Assembly (NCBI GenBank): GCA_002796835.1
Contig: LUGL01000003.1
Coordinates: 58,382 to 101,409 of the forward strand
DNA from: Elainella saxicola E1
Lineage (GTDB): Bacteria > Cyanobacteriota > Cyanobacteriia > Elainellales > Elainellaceae
Length of the DNA: 43,028 nucleotides
Reading direction: 5' to 3'
The notes beneath the pieces are model-generated. The model was not told where the DNA came from, searched no databases, and saw only the letters and a program-made list of their open reading frames with translations. Numbering within the stretch: the stretch's first letter is position 1; each line of letters starts with the position of its first letter. Positions 18,048 through 25,571 of this stretch are shown in pieces. The translations under genes were made by a program, and so were the position numbers.

Positions 18048-20103
18048 ATGGCTTATACTGCGGTTCTCCCAACATCACAATGGCACAGTTGATCTGTTGA
18101 ACGATCGGAACTGTCATACTGCCAAGCGTTAGCTCCCCAAACCCATTATGGCGACGACGCGGGGTGCGTAACACCACCAGATCATAGGCCCGCGAGGCTT
18201 GGGCGATCGTGCCAACTACATCCTCAGCCCGTTGAATCCGGATCTCTGGAGGGCTGGGCAAATTTGTTCTGCTGACTAAGGCTTCCAAACGAGATTTTAC
18301 CCATGCAAGGCGTTGAGCAGGCACGCGTGGATTCGCCACATGCAACAAGGTAATTTCTGCTTGATTTCCCTGGGCCAACAGGGCTGCAAATCGAATACTT
18401 TGCCAAGCGGCCTCAGTAGGCGTTTCGATCGGCACTAAAATCCGACGAATTTCAGTAGGAGGCTGCATTAGCCGAGTAATAGCAACCGGACAGTGGGCAG
18501 ACCACAGCACGCGATCGATCAAAGAACCAAAGAGACGAGCTTTAAAGCCATCAGTCCGACTCCATCCCATCACGATCAGGGTTGCCTGTTGCTCTCGGCT
18601 AGTTCGACTAATTCCCATCGCAACATCATCATCAATACGCAATAAGGGTTCGATCGGCACATCGGTTTCTTGCTCGTGACCTGTGGCCTGTCCCAAACTG
18701 GTTACTTCAGATAACAAGGTGTGGCTCCGCTCGATCGCCTGATCCAGTTCCGGTGCATCCATGTGGACATGGCTGGGCGTCACTGCCAATGGAATCACTT
18801 TGCCATGCGCATGACCTGCTATCAAGGCTGCCATTTGAATCAAATATCGCTGAGTGTTGGGATTATAGACAGGTACGACAATCGTTGGCTGTTGCAACTC
18901 AGAGTCAAAACTCAACGCTGAACCGGTTGTTTCAACATCTGTCTCTCCAATCGGAGTTAATCTTTCTGCGGCCCAGGAGGTAAGGATCGGCCCCAGGGTA
19001 GCAGTGACTAACATCAACACAATTACGCTATTCAGCACGTCTTCGGTCAACATACCTTCTCGAAAGCCTACAAATGCCGCCGCCAATGTTGCAGCCACTT
19101 GCGGTAGAGACAGCGACCACATCGTGATGCCTTCTAGCCAGCTATAGCGATATACCAGTTTGGCCAACAGTGCTGCCAGAAATTTACTGATGATCAGTCC
19201 AAGGACGATCGCCAAGGTCAGACCGATCGTGCCACCGCTCTGAATGAAGGCAGGTAAGTCAATCAACAAGCCAATGTTGACGAAAAAAATGGGGACAAAC
19301 AGAACGTTCCCGACAAACAAAATCTTTTCTTTGACCGGACCTTCGCCTACAACGCTGTTAACAGCAAGACCGGCCAAAAATGCCCCCACAATTTTCTCGA
19401 CGCCAATCAGTTCCGCCCCCAAAGCTGCAACAAATACGACCAGCAGCACGAACAGAAACTGGTTGCCTTCTTCATCGCCCGATCGCCGGAAGAACTCCTT
19501 GCCTAACCAATTGAATCCGACCAAAACCAACGTCGAGTAAATCAGCAAGGCCAGCAGCAAACGTACCAGGCTCAAGATATTGAAGTCGCCTTGATTGATG
19601 CCAACACAGATTGCCAGAACCAATAGCGAGCCAATATCAGTAAAGATTGTTGCGCCGATCGTCACCGTGATAGCTTCGTTGTTGACCAATCCCAAGCGGC
19701 TGACAATTGGATAGGCAAGCAGCGTATGGGAAGCAAACAGCGAGCCAATTAAGAAAGAAGAATTCCAATCAAACCCAAATAATCGTCCCACCAGCACACC
19801 CATGGCAAGCGGCACGGCAAAGGTGAAAAAACCAAATCCAGCAGAACGATGCTTGGTTTCACGAAACTGATCCAGATCAATCTCTAACCCTGCCACAAAC
19901 AGCAGGTAAACTAACCCAATGCCGGATAGCAGCTTCATCGTTTCGGAGTCGTTATGCAAGACATTGAGGGCATTTGGCCCTAACACAACGCCTGCAACTA
20001 ACAAGCCTAGTAACCCTGGCAGCTTTAATCGCTCAAAGCAGAGGGGCACAATCAAAATAACGGCCAGCAAAATTGAAAATGAGACGATCGGCTCTAGCTG
20101 CAT
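17980..20103 (-). CDS. CPA2-family cation/proton antiporter with two universal stress domains
   Basis: A 707-residue membrane protein. Residues 1 to about 385 carry a multi-helix Na+/H+ exchanger domain of the CPA2/KefB type (LLGLLVAGVVLGPNAL, GLVYLLFVAGLEIDL, ASHTLLAYPIVSRLG, AFLAGLAVNSVV). A linker leads to two UspA-like cytosolic domains (about 410-550 and 555-690), with LIVMGWSRTDGFKARLFGSL and DLVVLRTPRRRHN followed by GELTLGSMTV as nucleotide-binding-type loops. ATG 20103 (MQLEPIV) is preceded by a purine-rich GTGGGAT; a GTG at 20112 is less likely. It probably exchanges Na+ or K+ for protons under stress control. The 3' end overlaps the convergent glycosyltransferase gene by 68 bp. Confidence 0.92.
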   Translation of the reverse strand: MQLEPIVSFSILLAVILIVPLCFERLKLPGLLGLLVAGVVLGPNALNVLHNDSETMKLLSGIGLVYLLFVAGLEIDLDQFRETKHRSAGFGFFTFAVPLAMGVLVGRLFGFDWNSSFLIGSLFASHTLLAYPIVSRLGLVNNEAITVTIGATIFTDIGSLLVLAICVGINQGDFNILSLVRLLLALLIYSTLVLVGFNWLGKEFFRRSGDEEGNQFLFVLLVVFVAALGAELIGVEKIVGAFLAGLAVNSVVGEGPVKEKILFVGNVLFVPIFFVNIGLLIDLPAFIQSGGTIGLTLAIVLGLIISKFLAALLAKLVYRYSWLEGITMWSLSLPQVAATLAAAFVGFREGMLTEDVLNSVIVLMLVTATLGPILTSWAAERLTPIGETDVETTGSALSFDSELQQPTIVVPVYNPNTQRYLIQMAALIAGHAHGKVIPLAVTPSHVHMDAPELDQAIERSHTLLSEVTSLGQATGHEQETDVPIEPLLRIDDDVAMGISRTSREQQATLIVMGWSRTDGFKARLFGSLIDRVLWSAHCPVAITRLMQPPTEIRRILVPIETPTEAAWQSIRFAALLAQGNQAEITLLHVANPRVPAQRLAWVKSRLEALVSRTNLPSPPEIRIQRAEDVVGTIAQASRAYDLVVLRTPRRRHNGFGELTLGSMTVPIVQQINCAIVMLGEPQYKPFRVPGRPSRASSALGLARSSTV

Positions 20104-20227
20104 AGATCCCACTCTTCAGTCAAGGTGAACTGCTCGACAATTCCCGGCAAGCATAGGAACTACGCGGTGGTAATGTCTCCGCAAGAATACCTGAAACTGA
20201 AAATTGAAAAATCTATTGCGAGGCGGA

Positions 20228-20902
20228 TTAGAGATGAATTTGGCTTAAGATCACCCGCAGCCGATCGTAATCATCTTTAAGCAAGATGCTGAGGCTGCGT
20301 CCAGCTTGCACCAGCCATTCCCGGTCAGCTTTGCGCAATCGATAAATTTCCCGCATGGCCGCTGCCGTTAGGCTTTCAACAGGCGCACCTGTGATCTGCA
20401 AAAGAGTTCTTAGGAAATCTAACTGCTCGCTAAAGTGCAAAACTTCGGCTGGCTCACAGTAATAAACCGCTTGATGCACTTGAGGCGGACGGGGTGGCAA
20501 GTGCTGATAGATCTGGTCGCTCAATTCTGCTGGAAGGTTTGGATCGGTACGGAATGCTATAGGCTGATAGCCAACGATCGCTGCCCGAAATTCCGTTTTC
20601 AACATAGCAAAGATTTGGGGCTGCTGCTCTCTCAACTCTGGCAAAGACAGCCCCAACGCTCTGGCCCGATGCACTGAGTCGATCGGGCTTGTGGTCACAT
20701 GGTAAATTACCGCAAAAATCTGATTGCCAGAGTCTTCGTCTTTAGATTTAACCCAACTGCCAAAGGGTGGCATTGAGGAAAAGTTAAGATCTTCAGGCTC
20801 AAGACACTGGGCTAGAAATTCTGTCGTCGTGGTTTCAATCACCTCAGCAATGTAATCAGGTGAACGATTCTGAGCACTGAACTGAGGTAGTGGTAACCGC
20901 AT
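20228..20902 (-). CDS. HAS-barrel domain protein
   Basis: A 224-residue soluble protein. The N-terminal 120 residues, with IAEVIETTTTEFLAQCLE, FGSWVKSKDEDSGNQIFAVI and TEFRAAIVGY, look like a HAS-barrel domain, the small beta-barrel found at the N-terminus of HerA-type DNA-translocase ATPases and in cyanobacterial stand-alone proteins. The C-terminal half is helical (EQLDFLRTLLQITGAP, AAMREIYRLRKADREWLVQ). I start at the ATG at 20902 (MRLPLPQF); a TTG at 20914 is the alternative. It lies 51 bp after ndhS and 124 bp before the antiporter gene on the same strand. No HerA-like ATPase is in the window, so the partner, if any, is elsewhere. Confidence 0.7.
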   Translation of the reverse strand: MRLPLPQFSAQNRSPDYIAEVIETTTTEFLAQCLEPEDLNFSSMPPFGSWVKSKDEDSGNQIFAVIYHVTTSPIDSVHRARALGLSLPELREQQPQIFAMLKTEFRAAIVGYQPIAFRTDPNLPAELSDQIYQHLPPRPPQVHQAVYYCEPAEVLHFSEQLDFLRTLLQITGAPVESLTAAAMREIYRLRKADREWLVQAGRSLSILLKDDYDRLRVILSQIHL

Positions 20903-20953
20903 AGCGACTGGCAATCCGGGAAGTTTGAAGGAGAGCAGATTTCAGGCAAAAAC

Positions 20954-21148
20954 CTATTTTTTGGCCCGACCAGCAGTTGCATCCACAAGTTCTAATTCTG
21001 AAAGCCGGAAGGTGACGAGTTTGTCCCAGTTGCCACCCTCGAACAGAACCGCAACTTTGCCACTGCTAATGCGCTGCACCAAACCTTGGTAACCGTAATA
21101 GATGTCATTAACGTTTTTGACTCGAACTGCTGAACCGGGCAAAATCAT
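20954..21148 (-). CDS. ndhS: NAD(P)H-quinone oxidoreductase subunit S
   Basis: A 64-residue protein, [20 protein letters not shown] followed by [20 protein letters not shown]. This matches the SH3-like NdhS subunit as I recall it from Synechocystis (ssl0352). NdhS sits on the peripheral arm of the cyanobacterial and chloroplast NDH-1 complex and helps dock ferredoxin for cyclic electron flow and respiration. Length and the GNWDKLVTF core are typical; the last eight residues are a basic extension. The gene is easily missed because of its size. The next gene downstream is the HAS-barrel protein. Confidence 0.88.
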   Translation of the reverse strand: MILPGSAVRVKNVNDIYYGYQGLVQRISSGKVAVLFEGGNWDKLVTFRLSELELVDATAGRAKK

Positions 21149-21194
21149 GATAAACCAAAGTAGTATTGATGTTCTTATTTAGCTTACGATATTC

Positions 21195-21209
21195 CGATCG
21201 ATCGATCGA
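21195..21209. repeat. Short CGAT tetranucleotide tandem
   Basis: CGATCGATCGATCGA, nearly four CGAT units, lies about 50 bp upstream of ndhS. The CGATCG core is over-represented throughout this genome, so this is probably a by-product of that bias. It is still a possible slippage or Dam-type methylation hotspot. Confidence 0.5.
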
Positions 21210-21275
21210 GACTCTCAACAATAGAAATTCACGATGGTAAGGTTCAGTTTTACTGAGAGATTGGGCCAGAGGCAC

Positions 21276-22532
21276 CTAAAACTTCAACCGATGTCGGTAA
21301 TTATTCACCGATTCCACAATCCCCAGGGCAATAAAGTTGGTTAGCAAGGCCGATCGGCCATAACTCAACCAGGGCAAGGGAATCCCGGTAATCGGCGCAA
21401 GTCCAATCGTCATACCAATATTAATCAGCACCTGGAACACGATCATGGACAAAACGCCAATCGCCAGCAGCGACCCAAAATTATCCTTCGCATTTTGGGC
21501 AATGATCACCAACCGCAGACAAATAAGCCAGAAGACCGCTAGAACAACCATACAGCCGATGAAGCCAAATTCTTCGCCAATGGCTGAAAAAATAAAATCC
21601 GTGTGCTGCTCCGGAATGAAGTTGAGCTGGGTTTGAGTGCCCTGATTCAGACCTCGCCCAAACAGCTGACCTGCACCGATCGCAATCCGAGATTGAATCA
21701 GGTGATAGCCCCCTCCCAACGGGTCTTGATCTGGATCTAAGAACAGCGTTAGGCGATCGCGCTGATATTCCTTCAGCACATGCTGCCAAGCGAAACTGCC
21801 CAATCCTCCAGCAACCAAATTCACAACGGCTGCGGTGAAGCTGCCTGAAATAGCCCAGGGTAAGGTTCGCCAAGCTACCACAATGATCAGCACAACCCAC
21901 AGTAGCCAACCCGGTAAAAACACTCCGAATAGGATCGCCGAGATGATCGGTGACGCCAGCAGCAACAGCCAACCGGGATTCGCATTCGCCCAGTACAACA
22001 TACCTAAAGTGACAGCACCAAACACCAGCGATGTTCCTAAGTCAGGCTGTAACAAGATCAGAATCCAGGGTACTGCGGTAATTCCCAATGCCTTGAACAT
22101 CATCCCTAAGCTGCCAGCTCCTTGTTCATGCAAAACGGCAGCCAGTGTAATAATGACGCCAACTTTGGCAAATTCTGATGGCTGCAAATTAAAACTGCCG
22201 ATTGTTACCCAACTTTGAGCGCCATTCGCAGTTGTGCCAATAAAAATCACCACCAGGAGTGCAATATTGGTAATTGCATAGATAATCCATCGCCACTGAA
22301 TCAAATTCTCGTAGCGCCAACGTGAGATCAGCAATGCTGCAAGGACACCGACAGCACCAGTAACCCAATGCAGCCACCAGACGGTCAGGCCTAAATGTAA
22401 CTGCGTACTGCGGATAGTAATGCCGCCAAACAAGGTAAGGCCAACAGGTAGCACAAATAGCAGCCAGTCAAGCTGTTGCCAGGGTTGAACCAGAGATTTC
22501 CAGTTCACGCGGCTGAAAGATTTTTGCAGCAT
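21276..22532 (-). CDS. rodA: Rod shape-determining protein, SEDS glycosyltransferase
   Basis: A 418-residue integral membrane protein of the FtsW/RodA/SpoVE (SEDS) family that polymerises lipid II glycan strands for lateral cell wall growth. About ten membrane helices are visible. Signature segments include NLQPSEFAKVGVIITLAA, LILLQPDLGTSLVFGAVTL, GGGYHLIQSRIAIGAGQ, NFIPEQHTDFIFSAIGEEFG and GIPLPWLSYGRSALL. The long loop with YHLIQS and GRGL holds catalytic-type residues. The gene starts 14 bp after the mrp stop on the same strand, so they are probably co-transcribed. RodA rather than FtsW is chosen by N-terminal length and general resemblance. Confidence 0.92.
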   Translation of the reverse strand: MLQKSFSRVNWKSLVQPWQQLDWLLFVLPVGLTLFGGITIRSTQLHLGLTVWWLHWVTGAVGVLAALLISRWRYENLIQWRWIIYAITNIALLVVIFIGTTANGAQSWVTIGSFNLQPSEFAKVGVIITLAAVLHEQGAGSLGMMFKALGITAVPWILILLQPDLGTSLVFGAVTLGMLYWANANPGWLLLLASPIISAILFGVFLPGWLLWVVLIIVVAWRTLPWAISGSFTAAVVNLVAGGLGSFAWQHVLKEYQRDRLTLFLDPDQDPLGGGYHLIQSRIAIGAGQLFGRGLNQGTQTQLNFIPEQHTDFIFSAIGEEFGFIGCMVVLAVFWLICLRLVIIAQNAKDNFGSLLAIGVLSMIVFQVLINIGMTIGLAPITGIPLPWLSYGRSALLTNFIALGIVESVNNYRHRLKF

Positions 22533-22546
22533 AATCTCAAATTGAA

Positions 22547-23617
22547 TTAACTTAAAGCGGCCACTGAAACACTTGCTGCAATTCGTTGAGCAACTTCAGT
22601 CAACGCTTTTGCTGAGGCGGAATCAGGCCGATCGACCACAATCGGAACACCCCGATCGCCGCCTTCCCGTAAGGGCATCTCCAATGGAATGCAACCTAAG
22701 AGCGGCAGATCCAATTCCTTGGCTGTTTTTTCACCACCGCCTGAACCAAACAGGTCATATTGACGATCGGGCAGGTCAGGAGGGATGAAATAACTCATGT
22801 TCTCCACAATACCCAAAACGGGCACTTGCATTTGCTGGAACATGCGCAGACCTCGTCTAGCATCAATCAACGCTACCGTTTGTGGAGTCGTGACGATTAC
22901 AGCACCTGCCATCGGCACAGCTTGAGCCAGGGTTAACTGGGCATCTCCTGTTCCAGGCGGCATGTCCACAATCAAGTAATCGAGTTCACCCCACTGCACC
23001 TGATACAAAAACTGCCGAATGATGCCATTTAACATAGGACCTCGCCAAATGACAGGCTGATCAGGATCAATCAAAAATCCCATTGAAACCAGCTTGACGC
23101 CATAATTAAAGGCTGGTTCTAACACCTCTCCTTGCGCTCCTTGCTGCACCATCACCTTGGCATCCGCAAGTCCTAGCATAGTGGGGGCATTAGGACCATA
23201 AATGTCAGCATCAATCAGCCCTACCTTAGCTCCCGCCTGAGCTAAAGCAACAGCGACATTCACAGCAACCGTACTTTTGCCAACCCCTCCTTTTCCGCTT
23301 GAAACCGCCAGGATATTTTTGACTCCTGCAATGCCAGTGCGATCGGGCAGACTTTTTTGCTGAGGAGTTTCTGCAGTGACTTCCACTGTTACAGTTTCAA
23401 CGCCAGGAAGCGTCTTAATCGCACGCTCACAGTCTTCCACGATAAATTGACGCAGAGGACAGGCCGGTGTAGTCAGAACTAGCGTAAAACTGACATTTCC
23501 CCCTTCTACCTGAACATTACGAATCATGTTCAGCTCTACCAAGCTTTTGCGCAATTCTGGATCTTGTACAGGTCGCAATACCTCTAAGATTTGGCTAACG
23601 TCGAGTGTTGTGAGCAT
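22547..23617 (-). CDS. mrp: Mrp/NBP35-family P-loop ATPase (iron-sulfur cluster carrier)
   Basis: A 356-residue protein with an N-terminal MIP18/DUF59 domain (SQILEVLRPVQDPELRKSL, TTPACPLRQFIVEDCE; residues 1-85). A deviant-Walker P-loop ATPase follows, with SSGKGGVGKST (106-116), GLIDADIYGPNAPTMLG, DYLIVDMPPGTGDAQLT and VENMSYFIPPD. Mrp proteins bind and transfer Fe-S clusters. The CxxC normally found after ENMSYF in many bacterial members is absent here, replaced by PPDLP. The start is the ATG at 23617; 51 extra upstream codons are spurious. It is 14 bp from rodA and 74 bp after the SRPBCC gene, in one apparent transcription unit. Confidence 0.93.
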   Translation of the reverse strand: MLTTLDVSQILEVLRPVQDPELRKSLVELNMIRNVQVEGGNVSFTLVLTTPACPLRQFIVEDCERAIKTLPGVETVTVEVTAETPQQKSLPDRTGIAGVKNILAVSSGKGGVGKSTVAVNVAVALAQAGAKVGLIDADIYGPNAPTMLGLADAKVMVQQGAQGEVLEPAFNYGVKLVSMGFLIDPDQPVIWRGPMLNGIIRQFLYQVQWGELDYLIVDMPPGTGDAQLTLAQAVPMAGAVIVTTPQTVALIDARRGLRMFQQMQVPVLGIVENMSYFIPPDLPDRQYDLFGSGGGEKTAKELDLPLLGCIPLEMPLREGGDRGVPIVVDRPDSASAKALTEVAQRIAASVSVAALS

Positions 23618-23691
23618 TGTGTTCTCTATCCCGGAATTCGGTGTCGGGCGCAAATAAGTATATTTTCTTAAAACCAGTTTAAATTTTAGCC

Positions 23692-24282
23692 CTAGCTTAG
23701 ACCGGGAATGCTGTTTACTGAACCCAAGATTTCTCCAATGCCTACAATTAGAAAAATCAAACTCAGCCAATCTGGACTGACTCGACGTTTAAAGCGCGTT
23801 GCAGTAGGTGAAATTGATTGATCTTGCTCAGCAGCATGGGCTAATTCACTGGCCACTTTAGCGGCATGAGGCTGAATCACAGACCAAACCAACGGGGATA
23901 GCCAACCCTTCAGCGTTACGGAATAAGACACAAACGTGCCACAAACTGTAGATTCAATGCGATAAGTGACTCGCTCTTCAAGACCGGGCAGAGCTAGCAC
24001 TCGCACGCTCAACATTTCTCTTGGCAGAACTCGCTCAACAAAGATTTTGATCGGAATTGGGAAAAGGCGGCTGACAGCCTGGTAGATCAACCCTGGTTTT
24101 GGAATTAAGCCATGGGGAACATTCGTTTTCGCCAACAAAGGATGCCATGAAACATCAGCCAAGTTAACAACTTTTCCCCAAAGGTCATCGACTGAGGCTG
24201 AGCTGAGAACCTGGTAGGTTCCCGCTAAGGGAGGAAACTGCATGGGCTTGAAACGCATGACTCTTGTCCAGAGATCTAGCAT
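23692..24282 (-). CDS. SRPBCC/START-like domain protein with C-terminal hydrophobic helix
   Basis: A 196-residue protein. The first 150 residues look like a SRPBCC (polyketide cyclase/START-like) lipid-binding fold: YQVLSSASVDDLWGKVVNLA at the start of the domain, GLEERVTYRIESTVCGTFVS in the beta-sheet and a long C-terminal helix (IQPHAAKVASELAHAAEQ). A hydrophobic segment (WLSLIFLIVGIGEILGSV) near the end could be a membrane anchor. In-frame ATGs at 24258 and 24243 are other possible starts. It is the first gene of the run leading to mrp and rodA. No ligand can be inferred. Confidence 0.7.
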   Translation of the reverse strand: MLDLWTRVMRFKPMQFPPLAGTYQVLSSASVDDLWGKVVNLADVSWHPLLAKTNVPHGLIPKPGLIYQAVSRLFPIPIKIFVERVLPREMLSVRVLALPGLEERVTYRIESTVCGTFVSYSVTLKGWLSPLVWSVIQPHAAKVASELAHAAEQDQSISPTATRFKRRVSPDWLSLIFLIVGIGEILGSVNSIPGLS

Positions 24283-24623
24283 TGCAACACTTCTCCACAG
24301 TGGCCAACTAGGTGTAGCCAGACAGGATTCTAGATGTTAGGTAGGTTTTGGAGAGGAGTAAAAAGCTCCTAGCCAACAATCGATCGATTCGAAGCATGAC
24401 CTAAAATTCAGGGCGATAGTTCAGTTAAAGACTAGCAAACTTCGAGTTTCCGTAAGCCCGGTCTAGCCCCACTCTACACAAATTTTGTTGGCTCAGCTTC
24501 TCATTTTAGATAAACATTTCTACTAACGATGTCAAATCTCTGAATGAGGGTCAGTTTTTTCCAACAATGCCTCCAGTTCTTTGTGTATAATGAGAGACTG
24601 TGTCCATCATCCCAGGGAAAAAT
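24283..24623. other. Spacer between divergent SRPBCC and rpmB genes
   Basis: About 340 bp with the rpmB promoter -10 near its right end. I see no RNA gene. A partly overlapping minus-strand frame at 24501-24917 is antisense to rpmB and rejected. Confidence 0.5.
24586..24591 (+). promoter_or_regulatory. Consensus -10 box of the rpmB promoter
   Basis: A perfect TATAAT lies 33 bp upstream of the rpmB ATG. There is no good -35 hexamer at 16-18 bp spacing, so activity may depend on flanking contacts or an activator. Position and perfect match make it a credible housekeeping promoter element. Confidence 0.6.
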
Positions 24624-24860
24624 ATGGCTCGTAAATGTGAATTGACTGGTAAACAAGCGAATAATGCTTATGCAGTTTCTCACTCCCACCGACGCACTAA
24701 AAAACTGCAAGAAGCTAACTTGCAGGAAAAGCGCGTGTGGTTTCCCCAAGAAAAACGCTGGGTGAAACTTCGCCTTTCCACAAAGGCAATTAAGACTCTG
24801 GAACGCAAAGGGTTGTATGCAATGGCAAAAGAGGCAGGGATTGATCTCCGCAAATATTAA
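24624..24860 (+). CDS. rpmB: Ribosomal protein bL28
   Basis: A 78-residue basic protein, [20 protein letters not shown], with the typical [19 protein letters not shown] middle and a C-terminal [16 protein letters not shown]. It is a component of the large ribosomal subunit. The cyanobacterial form keeps one cysteine and lacks a full zinc-binding set. The start at 24624 is preceded by CAGGGAAAA; eight upstream in-frame codons are excluded. It is a single-gene unit with its own -10 box and an intrinsic terminator downstream. Confidence 0.97.
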   Translation: MARKCELTGKQANNAYAVSHSHRRTKKLQEANLQEKRVWFPQEKRWVKLRLSTKAIKTLERKGLYAMAKEAGIDLRKY

Positions 24861-24928
24861 AGGCTTAGAAAACCTTTGGATGCATGGATTGAGCCTGTTT
24901 AACCTTAGTTCGTACAACTTTGATGAAA

Positions 24929-24955
24929 GGGCAGCGTTAATTCGCTGTCTTTTTT
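24929..24955 (+). terminator. Intrinsic terminator of rpmB
   Basis: GGGCAGCG and CGCTGTCT can pair around a TTAATT loop, giving about 7-8 base pairs including one G-T, and the stem runs straight into six T residues. It lies about 70 nt after the rpmB stop codon. This is the clearest factor-independent terminator in the window. Confidence 0.85.
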
Positions 24956-25571
24956 AATGTCTTTGAACAATTTGACGTTTTGCAACAGCTTCAATACGCA
25001 ACTTGGCTGATTTTTCGGCAATTACATTCGAAATCAATAAAATATAAGTGTCATATTTTACATCTACTTACTTAGAAAGCAATTTTGAACGAACTGAAGC
25101 AGCAGAGATTTCATTTACCTTAACTTTGGCTTTAGGAGCGATCGGTTTTTGTTGATTGATGCTGCACTGATTAGATTGCAATAGGTGTTGTGATCGATTT
25201 TTCTGCTGAAGTGGGAATCATCAATGCTTAAAGACCAGACGAGCCCATTAATCGCCATCTCCGATGGGTGTGACTTGATAGTTGTGATAGGAAAATCGCG
25301 TTGTGAGAAAACTAATTTCTATCTTCCTTCGTAGTTTCCCAGTTCACTGTTGTAGCTTTTGTTCTTCGTAGTTTCTCTGTTGATTTCACAGTTCTGAATT
25401 GTTAGTACAGTGATCGCTCATAGCATCAGCTTGTAAACTTTAGGTGACCTCGCATTCTGCGATCGACTTCTCCTGAGTTTATAGCTCAATCAAATTATTC
25501 TGATTCTAATTTTTCAAAAACTCCTGGCTTCTTAATCTTCTCCATCATTCCGTCTGACAGGTAAAGCAGAT
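24956..25571. other. Long AT-rich leader upstream of hpsA
   Basis: About 615 bp without a supportable gene between the rpmB terminator and hpsA. It contains an AT-rich inverted repeat, AAAATAT/ATATTTT (25039-25059), a short CCATC/GATGG inverted repeat (25255-25267) and a 12-bp direct repeat (25327-25375). Its length suggests complex regulation or a long 5' UTR for the hps genes, as expected for a developmentally controlled surface system, but no promoter hexamers stand out. Confidence 0.5.
25327..25375 (+). repeat. Direct repeat CTTCGTAGTTTC, two copies, upstream of hpsA
   Basis: The 12-mer CTTCGTAGTTTC occurs at 25327-25338 and again at 25364-25375, 37 bp apart start to start. Related TTTCmCAGTTC words occur at 25335-25345 and further right. 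They lie about 200-245 bp upstream of the hpsA ATG and may be paired binding sites for a regulator; this is inferred from position only. Confidence 0.5.

Noticed and set aside
24501-24917. A 138-codon minus frame antisense to rpmB
   Set aside because: It is antisense to a highly conserved ribosomal gene and covers its promoter; no homology recognised.
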